Assembly: GCA_020853885.1 (NCBI GenBank)
Contig: JADYXZ010000018.1
Span: 62,001 to 126,000 of the forward strand
Direction: 5' to 3'
Length of the DNA: 64,000 nucleotides
DNA from: Bradyrhizobiaceae bacterium
Lineage (GTDB): Bacteria; Pseudomonadota; Alphaproteobacteria; Rhizobiales; Xanthobacteraceae
The notes under the pieces are model-generated. The model was not told the DNA's origin. It made no database searches and saw nothing but the letters and a program-made list of their open reading frames with translations. Positions 8,499 through 18,597 of this stretch are shown here, in pieces. The first letter of the stretch is position 1; each line of letters starts with the position of its first letter. The position numbers and the translations under genes were made by a program.

Positions 8499-9575
8499 AT
8501 GTGGCCTGACCGTCGTGTGCTCGATCTCTTCGGCATCGAACATCCGATCGTGCTGGCGCCCATGGCCGGCGCGATGGACTGGGAGCTTGCGTCGGCGGTG
8601 GCGGAAGCGGGCGGGCTCGGCTCGCTGCCGTGCGCGATGCTGTCGCCGGAGCAGGTGCGCGAGCAGATCGGAAAATTCCGCGCGCGCGTGCAGGCGCCGC
8701 TCAATCTCAATTTCTTCTGCCACAAGCCGCCGAAGCGCGACAACGCGCGCGAGGCGGCGTGGCGCGACCGGCTGAAGCCCTATTACGTCGAGCTTGGCGT
8801 CGATCCGAACACGCCGCCGCCCGGCGGCGGGCGCGCGCCGTTCGACGAGGCGATGGGCGACGTGGTCGCCGAGCTGAAGCCGGAGGTGGTGAGCTTTCAT
8901 TTCGGCCTGCCGGAGCCGAAGCTTTTCGATCGCGTGAAGGCAGCGGGCTGCAAGGTGATGGCGTCGGCGACCACCGCGACGGAGGCGCGCTGGCTGGAGA
9001 AGCGCGGCGTCGATGCGGTGATCGCGCAGGGCTACGAGGCGGGCGGGCACCGCGGCATGTTCCTCACGGACAATCTCGCGGCGCAGCCGGGCACGATGGC
9101 GCTGGTGCCGCAGGTCGTGGACGCGGTGAAGGTGCCGGTGATCGCCGCGGGCGGCATTGCCGATGCGCGCGGGATCGCGGCGGCGTTCGCGCTGGGAGCG
9201 GCGGGCGTGCAGATCGGCACCGCGTTCCTGCATACGCCGGAGGCGAAGATCTCGCCGATGCACCGGAAGGCGCTCGCCGAGGCGCGCGACGACGAAACGG
9301 TGCTGACCAACGTGATGTCGGGACGGCCGTCGCGCAGCATCCTCAACCGGCTCCTGCGCGAGGTGGGGCCGATCTCCGACATCGCGCCGGAGTTTCCGCT
9401 GGCGTCGCCGGCGGTGGCGCCGCTGCGTGCCGCGGCGGAAAAGCAGGGCTCGGGCGATTTCTCGCCGCTCTGGTCCGGGCAGGCGGGCCGGCTCGGGCAG
9501 CCGCTGCCGGCGGCGGAATTGACGAGGAAGCTTGCGGAAGAAGCGCAGGCGCGGCTCCGCGGCCTCTCCGGGTAA
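8499..9575 (+). CDS. Nitronate monooxygenase-like FMN enzyme
   Basis: A 358-residue TIM-barrel flavoprotein of the 2-nitropropane dioxygenase/NMO family: GIEHPIVLAPMAGAMDWELASAV at the N-terminus, GYEAGGHRGMF near residue 178 (catalytic His region), IAAGGIADARGIAAAFALGA near residue 212 and QIGTAFLHTPEA (FMN phosphate). It oxidises alkyl nitronates in known members. The start ATG is preceded by AGGAGA; a TTG 15 bases upstream is unlikely. A FabK-like enoyl reductase is a less likely alternative. Confidence 0.85.
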   Translation: MWPDRRVLDLFGIEHPIVLAPMAGAMDWELASAVAEAGGLGSLPCAMLSPEQVREQIGKFRARVQAPLNLNFFCHKPPKRDNAREAAWRDRLKPYYVELGVDPNTPPPGGGRAPFDEAMGDVVAELKPEVVSFHFGLPEPKLFDRVKAAGCKVMASATTATEARWLEKRGVDAVIAQGYEAGGHRGMFLTDNLAAQPGTMALVPQVVDAVKVPVIAAGGIADARGIAAAFALGAAGVQIGTAFLHTPEAKISPMHRKALAEARDDETVLTNVMSGRPSRSILNRLLREVGPISDIAPEFPLASPAVAPLRAAAEKQGSGDFSPLWSGQAGRLGQPLPAAELTRKLAEEAQARLRGLSG

Positions 9576-9634
9576 TTGCCGCGCGGAAAGCCGGTCTGCT
9601 ATAGCGGGGCCGCTTTCGCCCCCGGGAGACATTC

Positions 9635-9922
9635 ATGTCCGTCGACGACGCCACCGTCCGGCGCATCGCCCATCTCGCGCGCATCGCCGTCACCGACGGC
9701 GAGATCGAGCACCTGCGCGGCGAGCTGAACACGATCCTCGGCTGGGTGGAGCAGCTCGGCGAGGTGAACGTCGAGGGCGTCGAGCCGATGACGTCGGTCA
9801 CGCCCATGCGGCTGAAAATGCGCAAGGACGAGGTGACCGACGGCGGCGACGCCGCCCGCGTGCTCGCCAACGCGCCGAACGCGGACAACGGCTTTTTCCT
9901 CGTGCCCAAAGTGGTGGAGTGA
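9635..9922 (+). CDS. gatC: Aspartyl/glutamyl-tRNA amidotransferase subunit C
   Basis: A 95-residue GatC subunit, which stabilises the GatCAB amidotransferase that converts mischarged Glu-tRNA(Gln) and Asp-tRNA(Asn). Family features are [14 protein letters not shown] at the N-terminus, [20 protein letters not shown] in the middle and a [17 protein letters not shown] tail. The stop is immediately followed by the GTG start of gatA. A GGGAG element precedes the ATG. Confidence 0.97.
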   Translation: MSVDDATVRRIAHLARIAVTDGEIEHLRGELNTILGWVEQLGEVNVEGVEPMTSVTPMRLKMRKDEVTDGGDAARVLANAPNADNGFFLVPKVVE

Positions 9923-11410
9923 GTGGTGGCCGATCTCACTTCGCTGACGCTTGCGGAGGCGCGCGACGGGCTGCGCGCCAAGAAATTCTCCGCGCGCGAG
10001 ATCGCGGACGCGCACATCGCGGCGATCGAGCGGGCGCGCGGGCTCAATGCGTTCGTGATGGAGACGCCAGAGCGGGCGCAGGCGATGGCGGCGGCATCCG
10101 ACCAGCGGATCGCGAAAGGCGAGGCGGGGTCGCTGGAAGGGCTGCCGCTCGCGATCAAGGATCTCTTCTGCACCGACGGCGTGCGGACGACGGCAAGCTC
10201 GAAGATCCTCGGCAATTTCGTGCCGAACTACGAATCGACGGTGACCGGCAATCTCTGGCGCGACGGCGCGGTGCTGCTCGGCAAGACCAACCTCGATGAA
10301 TTCGCCATGGGCTCGTCGAACGAGACCTCGTGCTTCGGGCCGGTGCAGAACCCGTGGCGGCGCAAGGGGTCGAACGCGCCGCTCGTGCCGGGCGGCTCGT
10401 CGGGCGGCTCGGCGGCGGCGGTGGCCGCGCAGCTTTGCCTGGGCGCGACCGGCACGGACACCGGCGGCTCGATCCGGCAGCCGGCGGCGTTCACCGGCAC
10501 GGTGGGGATCAAGCCGACCTACGGGCGCTGCTCGCGCTGGGGCGTTGTCGCGTTCGCGTCGTCGCTCGATCAGGCGGGGCCGTTCGCGCGCACAGTGCGC
10601 GACGCGGCGATCCTGCTCCGTTCAATGTCGGGACACGACCCGAAGGATTCCACGAGCGCCGATCAGCCGGTGCCGGACTTCGAAGCGGCGGTCGGAAAGT
10701 CGATCAAGGGACGCAGGATCGGCATTCCGAAGGAATACCGCGTCGACAATATGCCGGCAGAAGTCGAGGCGTTGTGGCGACAGGGCGCCGAATGGCTGAA
10801 GGCTGCGGGCGCGGAGCTGGTCGAAATTTCGCTGCCGCATACGAAGTATGCACTGCCGGCTTATTACATCGTGGCGCCGGCGGAGGCTTCGTCCAATCTC
10901 GCGCGCTATGACGGCGTGCGCTACGGCCTGCGCGTCGAGGGCGGCGACATCACCGATATGTACGAGCAGACGCGCAGCGCCGGCTTCGGCGCGGAGGTGA
11001 AGCGGCGCGTGCTGATCGGCACCTATGTGCTGTCGGCGGGCTACTACGACGCCTATTACCTGCAGGCGCAGAAGGTGCGCACGCTCATCAAGCGCGACTT
11101 CGAGGAAGTCTTCGCAAAGGGCGTGGACGCGATCCTGACGCCGGCGACGCCTTCGGCCGCGTTCGCGGTCGGCGAGAAGGCGGGCGCCGATCCGGTGGAA
11201 ATGTATCTGAACGACATCTTCACGGTGACCGTGAACATGGCCGGGCTGCCGGGCATTGCCGTTCCCGCCGGGATCGACGGTGCCGGCCTGCCGCTCGGGC
11301 TGCAACTGATCGGGCGGCCGTTCGACGAAGAGACGCTGTTCTCGGTCGGCGCCGTGATCGAGCAGGCGGCGGGCCGCTTCCCGCCGCCGGAACGGTGGTG
11401 GGAGCGTTAG
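9923..11410 (+). CDS. gatA: Glutamyl-tRNA(Gln) amidotransferase subunit A
   Basis: The amidase subunit (495 residues) that releases ammonia from glutamine for GatB. The amidase signature [15 protein letters not shown] lies near residue 155, with the Ser-cisSer-Lys catalytic set: Lys in LPLAIKDLF near residue 78 and Ser in [15 protein letters not shown] near residue 178. Two adjacent GTG codons (9923, 9926) follow directly on the gatC stop and either could start the protein. gatB lies 1.9 kb downstream, separated by a repeat and a patatin gene. Confidence 0.97.
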   Translation: MVADLTSLTLAEARDGLRAKKFSAREIADAHIAAIERARGLNAFVMETPERAQAMAAASDQRIAKGEAGSLEGLPLAIKDLFCTDGVRTTASSKILGNFVPNYESTVTGNLWRDGAVLLGKTNLDEFAMGSSNETSCFGPVQNPWRRKGSNAPLVPGGSSGGSAAAVAAQLCLGATGTDTGGSIRQPAAFTGTVGIKPTYGRCSRWGVVAFASSLDQAGPFARTVRDAAILLRSMSGHDPKDSTSADQPVPDFEAAVGKSIKGRRIGIPKEYRVDNMPAEVEALWRQGAEWLKAAGAELVEISLPHTKYALPAYYIVAPAEASSNLARYDGVRYGLRVEGGDITDMYEQTRSAGFGAEVKRRVLIGTYVLSAGYYDAYYLQAQKVRTLIKRDFEEVFAKGVDAILTPATPSAAFAVGEKAGADPVEMYLNDIFTVTVNMAGLPGIAVPAGIDGAGLPLGLQLIGRPFDEETLFSVGAVIEQAAGRFPPPERWWER

Positions 11411-11449
11411 TAGCTCTGATTTTTATTAATCCTCGTCCTGAGGAGCCAT

Positions 11450-11500
11450 CGCCTCATCCTTCGAGACGCCGCGCTGCGCGCGGCTCCTCAGGATGAGGCG
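11450..11500. repeat. Palindromic repeat (CCTCATCCTTCGAGACG family), copy 2
   Basis: Inverted ends CGCCTCATCCT (11450-11460) and AGGATGAGGCG (11490-11500) around ccgcgc-t-gcgcgg. A half-copy-like stretch (cctcgtcctgaggagc) lies just upstream at 11431-11446. It is in the gap between gatA and the patatin gene. Confidence 0.8.
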
Positions 11501-11562
11501 GGGGGTGCTTGACGCATTCGTGACGCTCCGCCGATAAAGGCAAGTCAGGCGGGAAGGGGTTC

Positions 11563-12960
11563 ATGCGTCGGTCTTGCGTCGCGGCGGCGTTCTCGCTGGC
11601 CTTTCTGCTTGCCGGCTGCGCTTCGGTTCACAATCTGCCGGCGAATTCGCCGCTCACCGCCGCGACGCCCGCCGAGTTGGAAGCGGCGATCGCAACAGGC
11701 TCGGAAGATCCCGCCTATCTCGACGACATGCTGGTGGCGCTGGCGTTCTCCGGCGGCGGGACACGGGCGGCGGCCTTTTCTTTCGGCGTGCTGACGGAGC
11801 TCGACCGCATCCAGGTGCCGCGGGCGCGCGGGCCGGCGCCGCTCACCGAACGGATCGATTTCATCTCCGGCGTCTCCGGCGGCTCGGTGACGGCAGCCTA
11901 TTTCGGCGTCAAGAAGCGGGCGGCGCTCGCGGATTTTCGTGAGCGGTTCCTGCATCGCGACGCGGAAGAGTCGCTGGTTACCACCATGAGCGCGGGAACA
12001 CTGGCGCGCGGCCTGTCGGGCGGCATGAACGTGTCGAACTTCCCGAAATGGCTCGATGAGAACCTGTTCGACGGGGCAAGGTTCGGGCAGTTGCGGGCCG
12101 ACCGGCGGCCGCGCATCTGGGTCAATGCCTCCGACATCTACAACCGCACGCCGTTCGTGTTCGGGCGGACGGCGTTCTCGCTTCTCTGCTCCGATCTCGA
12201 TTCCTACAAGATCGCCGAGGCGGTGGCGGCGTCGGCGGCGGTGCCGATCGTGTTCGCGCCGATCGTGATCGAGAATTACTCGGACAAGTGCCGCGCGCCG
12301 CTGCCGGCATGGGCGGAACGGGCGCGGCGCGATCCCAATGCGTCGCCGATGCTGCGGTCGTTCGCGCAGGGGCTCGAGCGCTATCGCGACGGCACGGTGA
12401 AGTACGTCAAGCTGCTCGACGGTGGACTGGTCGATAACTTCGGCCTTTCGGGGTTCACCATCGCGCGCGAGTCGTCGGACACGCCCTACGGCCCGCTTAC
12501 GCCCGAGCAGGCGGTGAAGCTCCGGCGCGTGCTGTTCCTGGTCGTGGATGCGGGGCAAGCGCCCGCCGGCAACTGGGTGCAAACGGTCGAGGGGCCGACC
12601 GGCGCGGAGCTGATCATGGCGGCTGCGGACACCGCGGTCGATGCGGGCGAGCGCGCGAGCTTCACCGCGTTCGAGCGGACCAATTTCGACTGGCAGCAGG
12701 ACCTGATCCGCTGGCGCTGCCGCCTCTCGGCCGCGGAACGAAAGCGCCTCGGCGCGGCCACCGGCTGGAACTGCCGGGACGTGAAGTTCTTCGTCAGCCG
12801 CGTCGGCTTCGACCAGCTCGGCGAGGCGCGGGCGGCGGCGCTCGATCAGGTGCCGACCCGGTTCAAGCTGCCGCGCGAGCAGGTGGAGATGGTGATCGGC
12901 GCCGGGCAGGACGCGGTGCGCGGCAATCAGGTGTTCCGGGCGTTCGTGAACAGCCTTTGA
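11563..12960 (+). CDS. Patatin-like phospholipase, predicted lipoprotein
   Basis: A 465-residue patatin-domain protein. A lipoprotein signal is visible (LAFLLAGC, lipobox Cys19), so it should be anchored in the envelope. The oxyanion-hole segment ALAFSGGGTRAAAFSFG, the nucleophile elbow FISGVSGGSVTAAYF (GxSxG) near residue 107 and the catalytic aspartate in LLDGGLVDNFGL near residue 286 are all present, so the Ser-Asp dyad is intact. Acyl hydrolase activity on lipids is expected from the family. It separates gatCA from gatB but is probably an independent unit. Confidence 0.9.
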   Translation: MRRSCVAAAFSLAFLLAGCASVHNLPANSPLTAATPAELEAAIATGSEDPAYLDDMLVALAFSGGGTRAAAFSFGVLTELDRIQVPRARGPAPLTERIDFISGVSGGSVTAAYFGVKKRAALADFRERFLHRDAEESLVTTMSAGTLARGLSGGMNVSNFPKWLDENLFDGARFGQLRADRRPRIWVNASDIYNRTPFVFGRTAFSLLCSDLDSYKIAEAVAASAAVPIVFAPIVIENYSDKCRAPLPAWAERARRDPNASPMLRSFAQGLERYRDGTVKYVKLLDGGLVDNFGLSGFTIARESSDTPYGPLTPEQAVKLRRVLFLVVDAGQAPAGNWVQTVEGPTGAELIMAAADTAVDAGERASFTAFERTNFDWQQDLIRWRCRLSAAERKRLGAATGWNCRDVKFFVSRVGFDQLGEARAAALDQVPTRFKLPREQVEMVIGAGQDAVRGNQVFRAFVNSL

Positions 12961-12976
12961 CAACCCCTGCGCGCAT

Positions 12977-13144
12977 TCAATCCTGCTTCAGGATTGTCAT
13001 CTGCGCGTGGGACAGGTCGGACGCCGACCGCTTGGCGGAGAACGGGCCGCCGCCGAGCGCAACGATGGTCATGAGACTGCCGAGCGCGACCATGGCGGCG
13101 AGATAGGCAATGACCGCACGGCGGCGGGGAACATTGCTTATCAT
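12977..13144 (-). CDS. Small single-span membrane protein
   Basis: A 55-residue unrecognised protein with one hydrophobic segment (AVIAYLAAMVALGSLMTIVALGG), a basic N-terminus (MISNVPRRR) and a short polar tail. The start is supported by a strong ribosome-binding site (GGAGGGAGG) a few bases before the ATG. It lies on the opposite strand between the patatin gene and gatB. Function unknown. Confidence 0.6.
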   Translation of the reverse strand: MISNVPRRRAVIAYLAAMVALGSLMTIVALGGGPFSAKRSASDLSHAQMTILKQD

Positions 13145-13286
13145 GGATGACCTCCCTCCTGACGCGCGCCAGTAACGCAGGAGGGCGGCGGGGGTTCCGA
13201 AGTTTCCCCACGTGCAGCCGGTTCCCGACGGCGTCGCCAAGGAACCCGGCTTGCGGTATCAGATATCCCGAACCGGGGTTCATGGA

Positions 13287-14753
13287 ATGCAGTCCGCGAA
13301 GAAATCGAAGCTCCTGAAAGGGGCGACCGGCGAATGGGAAGTGGTCATCGGCATGGAGATCCATGCGCAGGTGACCTCGAAGGCGAAGCTCTTTTCCGGG
13401 GCGTCGACGGCGTTCGGGGGCGCGCCGAACAGTCATGTGTCGCTGGTCGACGCGGCGATGCCCGGTATGCTGCCGGTGATCAACGAGCATTGTGTGGCGC
13501 AGGCAGTGCGCACCGGGCTCGGGTTGAAGGCGAAGATTAATCGCCGGTCGGTGTTCGACCGCAAGAACTATTTCTATCCCGATCTGCCGCAGGGCTATCA
13601 GATCAGCCAGTACAAGTCGCCAGTCGTGGGCGAGGGCAAGGTCACCGTTGATATGCCCGACGGCGAAAGCTTCGAGGTGGGCATCGAGCGGCTGCACCTC
13701 GAGCAGGACGCGGGCAAGTCGCTGCACGACCAGCATCCGGCCTATTCCTATGTCGATCTCAACCGCGCGGGCGTGGCGCTGATGGAGATCGTGACGAAGC
13801 CGGACATCCGCTCTGCGGAGGACGCCAAGGCATTCGTCAGCAAGCTGCGCTCGATCCTCCGCTATCTCGGCACCTGCGACGGCAACATGGAGGAAGGCTC
13901 GCTGCGCGCGGACGTGAACGTGTCGGTGCGCAAGCCCGGCGCGGGGCTGAACACGCGCTGCGAGATCAAGAACGTGAACTCGATCCGCTTCATCGGGCAG
14001 GCGATCGAATCCGAGGCGCGGCGGCAGATCGAAATCCTGGAAGAGGGCGGCGCGATCGAGCAGGAGACGCGGCTGTTCGATGCGGCCAAGGGCGAGACGC
14101 GGGCGATGCGCTCGAAGGAAGAGGCGCACGACTACCGCTATTTCCCCGATCCCGACCTTTTGCCGCTCGAGATCGACGAGGCGTTCGTTTCCTCGATCGC
14201 GGCGACGTTGCCGGAGCTGCCTGACGAGAAGAAGGCGCGGTTCGTGAAGGAGCTCGGGCTTTCCGCCTATGACGCGGACGTGCTGGTGAGCGAGCGGGAG
14301 ACGGCGGAGTATTTCGAGGCGCTCGCCAAAGGCCGGGACGCGAAGGCGGCGGCGAACTTCGTCATCAACGAGCTGTTCGGCCGGCTGAACAAGGAAGGCA
14401 CGGCGATCGCCGAAAGCCCGGTGTCGGCCGCGCAGGCGGGCGCGATCCTCGACCTCGTCGCGGACGGCACGATCTCCGGCAAGATCGCGAAAGACCTGAT
14501 CGACATCGTCTGGATCGAAGGCGGCGACCCGCGCGCAATCGTGGAGAAGCGCGGGCTGAAACAGGTCACCGACACGGGCGCGATCGAGAAGGTGATCGAC
14601 GAGATCATCGCTGCGAACCCCGACAAGGTCGAAGCCGCGAAGGCGAAGCCGCAGGCGGTCGGCTGGTTCGTCGGACAGGTGATGAAGGCGACAGGCGGAA
14701 AAGCAAACCCGGCCGCCGTGAATGAATTGCTGAAGAAGAAACTCGGGCAATGA
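13287..14753 (+). CDS. gatB: Aspartyl/glutamyl-tRNA amidotransferase subunit B
   Basis: The kinase/tRNA-binding subunit of GatCAB, 488 residues. [23 protein letters not shown] begins the catalytic cradle, followed by [43 protein letters not shown] and [13 protein letters not shown]. The C-terminal Yqey-like tail domain ends [15 protein letters not shown]. The ATG at 13287 gives the standard length; the longer frame upstream has no family similarity that I can see. It acts with GatC and GatA encoded at 9635-11410. Confidence 0.97.
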   Translation: MQSAKKSKLLKGATGEWEVVIGMEIHAQVTSKAKLFSGASTAFGGAPNSHVSLVDAAMPGMLPVINEHCVAQAVRTGLGLKAKINRRSVFDRKNYFYPDLPQGYQISQYKSPVVGEGKVTVDMPDGESFEVGIERLHLEQDAGKSLHDQHPAYSYVDLNRAGVALMEIVTKPDIRSAEDAKAFVSKLRSILRYLGTCDGNMEEGSLRADVNVSVRKPGAGLNTRCEIKNVNSIRFIGQAIESEARRQIEILEEGGAIEQETRLFDAAKGETRAMRSKEEAHDYRYFPDPDLLPLEIDEAFVSSIAATLPELPDEKKARFVKELGLSAYDADVLVSERETAEYFEALAKGRDAKAAANFVINELFGRLNKEGTAIAESPVSAAQAGAILDLVADGTISGKIAKDLIDIVWIEGGDPRAIVEKRGLKQVTDTGAIEKVIDEIIAANPDKVEAAKAKPQAVGWFVGQVMKATGGKANPAAVNELLKKKLGQ

Positions 14754-14818
14754 CGGCATAACAGCCGCCGGCGTTTGTGGCCGGCAGGCAATCAATTCCC
14801 TCCAACAGAAACATCCCC

Positions 14819-15448
14819 ATGTCGAACCGCTTCACCCTCTACGGCAATTTCCGTTCGGGCCCGACCTATCGCGTCGGGCTGATGCTTTCGCTCTGCGGCG
14901 AGCCGTTCTCGTATGTCCACATCGATTTCGCCAAGGGCGAACACAAGCATCCCGACTACCTGGCGAAGAACCGCTACGGGCAGGTGCCGTGCCTGTATGA
15001 CGGCAAGCACCATTTCAATCAGTCGGCTTCGATCCTGCAGTATCTGGCGGACGCGACCGGCAAGTTCGGCGGCAAGACGCCGGAGGAACGCGCCTATATC
15101 CGCGAATGGATGTACTGGGATTTCGACCGGCTCACGCCGGGGATCTTCCGCACGCGGGTCTATGCGCGCGGCATCCGCAAGGCGGATGCGGCGGTCGTCG
15201 ATTCCTACCGGGCCGACGGCGAGGCGGGTCTCGCCGTGCTGGAAGGATGGCTCGGCAAGCATGCCTGGCTCGTGGGCGACGGGCCGACCATCGCCGATAT
15301 GCACGTTTATGCAGCGGTGCATTTCGCGCCGGACGGCGGCTTCGACCTTTCGAAATATCCGGGCATCTCCGCGTGGGCGAAGCGGGTCGAGGCGTTGCCC
15401 GGCTATGCTTCGTGCGAGGCGGTGCTGCCGAAGGAGTCGCGGCCCTGA
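14819..15448 (+). CDS. Glutathione S-transferase family protein
   Basis: A 209-residue two-domain GST. The thioredoxin-like N-terminal half (MSNRFTLYGNFRSGPTYRVG) contains the glutathione-binding segments GQVPCLYDG near residue 60 and NQSASILQYLA near residue 70. The helical C-terminal half contains a GPTIADMHVYAAVHF motif near residue 158. The catalytic residue and substrate cannot be assigned. The glycosyltransferase gene begins 12 bases after its stop. Confidence 0.85.
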   Translation: MSNRFTLYGNFRSGPTYRVGLMLSLCGEPFSYVHIDFAKGEHKHPDYLAKNRYGQVPCLYDGKHHFNQSASILQYLADATGKFGGKTPEERAYIREWMYWDFDRLTPGIFRTRVYARGIRKADAAVVDSYRADGEAGLAVLEGWLGKHAWLVGDGPTIADMHVYAAVHFAPDGGFDLSKYPGISAWAKRVEALPGYASCEAVLPKESRP

Positions 15449-15459
15449 GCAATCCTCCG

Positions 15460-16956
15460 ATGGCCGGTCGTCTGGCCGCGCTGTTGTCGTTTCGCGGCGT
15501 CCTTGCGTTCTGGATCGTCTATGGCGTGGCGCACGCGGCTCTGCGTCTCGGCATGACGCGGACGCTGACGATCGACGATGCGCGGGCAAATGAGCTCACG
15601 CAGACGCTCGCCTTCGGCTATCAGCTCCGGCAGCCGCCGCTCTATGAGTGGGTGCTGTGGTGCGTACAGCAGGTTCTCGGCGCCGGCATCGAGAGCCATC
15701 TCGCCGTCCGCTATTCGCTGATCGGGCTGCTCGGGCTTGCGACCTTCGGCGCCGTGAAGGCGGCGGTGAAGGACGACCGCTGGGCGGCGGTGGCGTCGCT
15801 GTCGCTCGCGTTCGCCTATCCGGTCGCCTGGACGTTCCACGAATGGGCGACGCAGACGATCGTGCTGTCGATCGCCTGCATGCTGACGATGCAGGCGGTG
15901 ATCCGCTGGTTCGAGGCGCCGGGGCTGCGGGCGGCGGTCTTTCTCGGGGCGGCGCTTGCGCTCGGGGCACTGTCGAAATTCAGCTATCCGCTTTTTCTCG
16001 GCGGGCTGGTGCTCGCCGCGCTCAGCATGGCGGAGACGCGGGCGCGGCTTGCGGATGCCCGGCTCCTGCTCGCAATCGCGATTGCGGGGTTGGCGCTTGC
16101 GTCTTACGCGCTGTGGGTGCTGCAGGTGCGGGGCGACGTGGTCGCCGACCTTTCTTCGCATTTGGTGGCGAACGAATGGTCGCACGTGCGGCGCGCGGGA
16201 TACGGGCTGTGGCGGCTCGCCGTTTCGATTCCGACATTCTTATTGCCGTGGATTCTGATCGTGGCGCTGCTGGCGCCGGCGGCTTTCGTGCGTCCGCCGG
16301 CGGATGCACCGGCGTCTTCGCTCGGGGAGCGCCTTTCGCTGCGGACCATGCTGTTCGCGGCGGCGCTGGCGGCGATCGGGATCGTCGCTCTCGGCGCGAC
16401 CAACATCGCCGCCCGCTACATGCATCCGATCCTGATCGTGGCGCCGGTGTTCGTGTTCGCGCGGGTGGCGCGGCTCGCGCCGGGCGAGGCGCGGCTCCGT
16501 CAATTTGCGGCGTTCGCGCTCATCGTCGCAATGTTCGTGCTCGCTTTCCGCTTCGCCGCGGCGACCGACAACCCCGTCACCCGCGCGCTCGATCGGCGGC
16601 TCCTGCTGCCCTATGCGGAACTGGCCGAGGCGCTGAAGGCGCAAGGCGTTGTGGGCGGGACCGTGATCTCTCCGAGCGTGCGCGAGGCCGGCAACCTGCG
16701 GGCGTTCATTCCCGAGCTGCGCGTCGCCGCACACGATTCGCTTCGCGTGCAACGTCCGCCATGGCGGGCGGGCGACGACCGCTCATGCGCGCTCGTCTGG
16801 GCGGAGGGGCAGGAGAGCGCCGCCCGCCGAATGGCGCCGTTCGACGAGGCGGCGGTGAGGCGGATCGACGTTTTGCCGAAGCCCGGCATCCTTGCCGCGC
16901 GGCCGGCCGCGTGGTTCATGGTGCGGCTCGATCCGACGTCGCCTGCGTGCCGGTGA
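15460..16956 (+). CDS. GT39/ArnT-like membrane glycosyltransferase
   Basis: A 498-residue polytopic protein of the lipid-sugar-dependent GT-C class. The first luminal loop has the acidic pair TIDDARANELTQTLAFG followed by QLRQPPLYEW, typical of PMT_2/ArnT-like enzymes that move a sugar from a polyprenyl carrier to lipid or protein acceptors. About ten to twelve hydrophobic spans follow and a soluble C-terminal tail of about 120 residues. The ATG at 15460 is the first plausible start after the GST stop. The acceptor is unknown. Confidence 0.85.
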   Translation: MAGRLAALLSFRGVLAFWIVYGVAHAALRLGMTRTLTIDDARANELTQTLAFGYQLRQPPLYEWVLWCVQQVLGAGIESHLAVRYSLIGLLGLATFGAVKAAVKDDRWAAVASLSLAFAYPVAWTFHEWATQTIVLSIACMLTMQAVIRWFEAPGLRAAVFLGAALALGALSKFSYPLFLGGLVLAALSMAETRARLADARLLLAIAIAGLALASYALWVLQVRGDVVADLSSHLVANEWSHVRRAGYGLWRLAVSIPTFLLPWILIVALLAPAAFVRPPADAPASSLGERLSLRTMLFAAALAAIGIVALGATNIAARYMHPILIVAPVFVFARVARLAPGEARLRQFAAFALIVAMFVLAFRFAAATDNPVTRALDRRLLLPYAELAEALKAQGVVGGTVISPSVREAGNLRAFIPELRVAAHDSLRVQRPPWRAGDDRSCALVWAEGQESAARRMAPFDEAAVRRIDVLPKPGILAARPAAWFMVRLDPTSPACR

Positions 16957-16996
16957 GGGATCAGTCTGACGTTTCGCAAAGTCCGAGGAGCTATTC

Positions 16997-17797
16997 ATGC
17001 CGCGTTCGAAGAAGGCCGGAAGCAAGACGAAAGCCCGCGCACGCGCGGTCAAGCGGGCGAGCACCGCGAAGGCGAGGGCAGGCAGCCCGCGCAGGCAGCG
17101 CAAGCCGATCGAGGTGTATTTCTGGCCGACGCCGAACGGCTACAAGATCACGACCATGCTCGAAGAGGCGGGGCTCCCCTACGTCATCAAGCCCGTGAAC
17201 ATCGCCAGGGGCGACCAGTTCAAGCCGGAGTTCCTGAAGATCGCGCCGAACAACCGCATGCCGGCGATCATCGATCCGCAGGGGCCGGGCGGGAAGCCGA
17301 TCTCGGTCTTCGAGTCGGGCGCGATCCTGCAATATCTCGGCCGCAAGACCGGCAAGTTCTATCCGAAGGACGAGCGCAAGCGCACCGAGGTGGACGAGTG
17401 GCTGCACTGGCAGATGGGCGGGCTCGGGCCGATGATGGGGCAGGCCAACCATTTCCGCCGCTACGCGCCGGAGCAGATCGAGTACGGCATCAACCGCTAC
17501 ACGAACGAGGTGCGGCGCCTGCTCGGCGTGCTCGACAAGCGGCTCGAGAAGCGCAAGTTCGTGTGCGGGGAACTTTCCATCGCGGATTTCGCGATCCTCG
17601 GCTGGGCGCGCACGCTCGATCGCCAGGGCCAGGATCCGGCGGAGTTTCCGAACGTGATGCGCTGGATCAAGACGATGGAAGCGCGGCCGGCGACGCGGCG
17701 CGGCCTCGACGTGCGGGTTGAGGAGGCGGGCAAGGTCGACATCGCCAAGGACAAGGAAGCCTGGAAGCTCCTGTTCACGCAGGGCGCGCGGAATTAG
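16997..17797 (+). CDS. YghU/YfcG-type glutathione S-transferase with basic N-terminal extension
   Basis: A 266-residue Nu-class-like GST. The thioredoxin fold starts only near residue 38 (PIEVYFWPTPNGYKITTMLEEAGLPY) with the family motif NNRMPAIIDP and SVFESGAILQYLGRKTGKFYP; HWQMGGLGPMMGQ marks the C-terminal domain. Relatives in E. coli are disulfide-bond reductases that bind two glutathiones. The first 36 residues are almost all Lys, Arg, Ala and Ser, unlike other family members and resembling a histone-H1-like or nucleic-acid-binding tail. The start ATG has a GGAG upstream. Confidence 0.88.
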   Translation: MPRSKKAGSKTKARARAVKRASTAKARAGSPRRQRKPIEVYFWPTPNGYKITTMLEEAGLPYVIKPVNIARGDQFKPEFLKIAPNNRMPAIIDPQGPGGKPISVFESGAILQYLGRKTGKFYPKDERKRTEVDEWLHWQMGGLGPMMGQANHFRRYAPEQIEYGINRYTNEVRRLLGVLDKRLEKRKFVCGELSIADFAILGWARTLDRQGQDPAEFPNVMRWIKTMEARPATRRGLDVRVEEAGKVDIAKDKEAWKLLFTQGARN

Positions 17798-18181
17798 CGC
17801 ACCTTTGCGTGTTGGTCGTCGGCGTCGCGGGGTGTGCGGCAATGCACAAGGCACATGATTGCGTTGCGCTCGACGGGGACTCGCGGTAACGCGCGTCCGC
17901 GATCGTGCGCGGGCCGATTTCCGACACGCTTCCAAGTTGCTGAAACAGCAACATAAGGCGCGGATGTTTCGGCTGCCTACGCAGCGAATGTGCAATTCGC
18001 TACGGTTCCGCTCTTCACAATTCCCTGAGGATCAATCCTGATTTCGTGACTGGCATGTTGCGGTGCGGAAGCCTACGTGCGCCGCGGAGGCAACGAGAAC
18101 CTCGGCGGAATAAATTCCGCCCGGGATCGGCCAACCGGCGGCGCGCTCCTGCGAGGCGCCGTCATATGAAGGAGATCAGTC
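17798..18181. other. Intergenic stretch without a convincing gene
   Basis: No coding frame here looks real. The only landmark is a strong ribosome-binding site (AAGGAG at 18169-18174) for the small exported protein that follows. The stretch is slightly less GC-rich at 17930-18040 and may hold the promoter. Confidence 0.5.
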
Positions 18182-18478
18182 ATGAAGAGGATCACAACCG
18201 CGCTTGTCGCAGCTTTCGTTCTCTCCTCTGCGACGGCCGTGCTGGCGCAAGAGGCGCCGTACACGATCGAGGAGTGGAACTATCTGCGCAACCCGAACGC
18301 GCCGGTTCCCACCTATCAACAGGCTCTGCCGTACGCATACGGATTTGAGAACGGGTTGATCGAAGGGCGCAATGTCGGTGTCGCCGTTCCAAACTTCGAG
18401 GGTCCGGCGACCCCCTATGACGTACCCAGCGACCAGCAGCACTGGATCGATCCGCGGTCGATCGACTTCAATTCGTGA
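18182..18478 (+). CDS. Small exported protein of unknown function
   Basis: A 98-residue protein with a clear signal peptide (MKRITTALVAAFVLSSATAVLA-Q) and a short acidic, aromatic mature part: YTIEEWNYLRNPNAPVPTYQQ, then EGRNVGVAVPNFEGPATPYDVPSDQQHWIDP. No cysteines in the mature region. Strong ribosome-binding site AAGGAG. Probably periplasmic; I do not recognise the family. Confidence 0.7.
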   Translation: MKRITTALVAAFVLSSATAVLAQEAPYTIEEWNYLRNPNAPVPTYQQALPYAYGFENGLIEGRNVGVAVPNFEGPATPYDVPSDQQHWIDPRSIDFNS

Positions 18479-18597
18479 CAGCCGGCATCGACTAGCGACG
18501 CAAAGAAGGCGGAGGGCCGGCGCGAGCCGGCTCTCCGTTCAATCTCGATACGGCCGGCTCCGGTGACAGAGACCCGGTCGCCGGATATTGTTTGCGG

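Noticed and set aside
11545-12963. 472-residue minus-strand frame opposite the patatin gene
   Set aside because: Antisense shadow; the plus strand encodes an intact lipoprotein signal and patatin catalytic residues.
12927-14795. 622-residue minus-strand frame opposite gatB
   Set aside because: Antisense to an unmistakable gatB; composition is Arg/His/Leu-rich with no recognisable domain.
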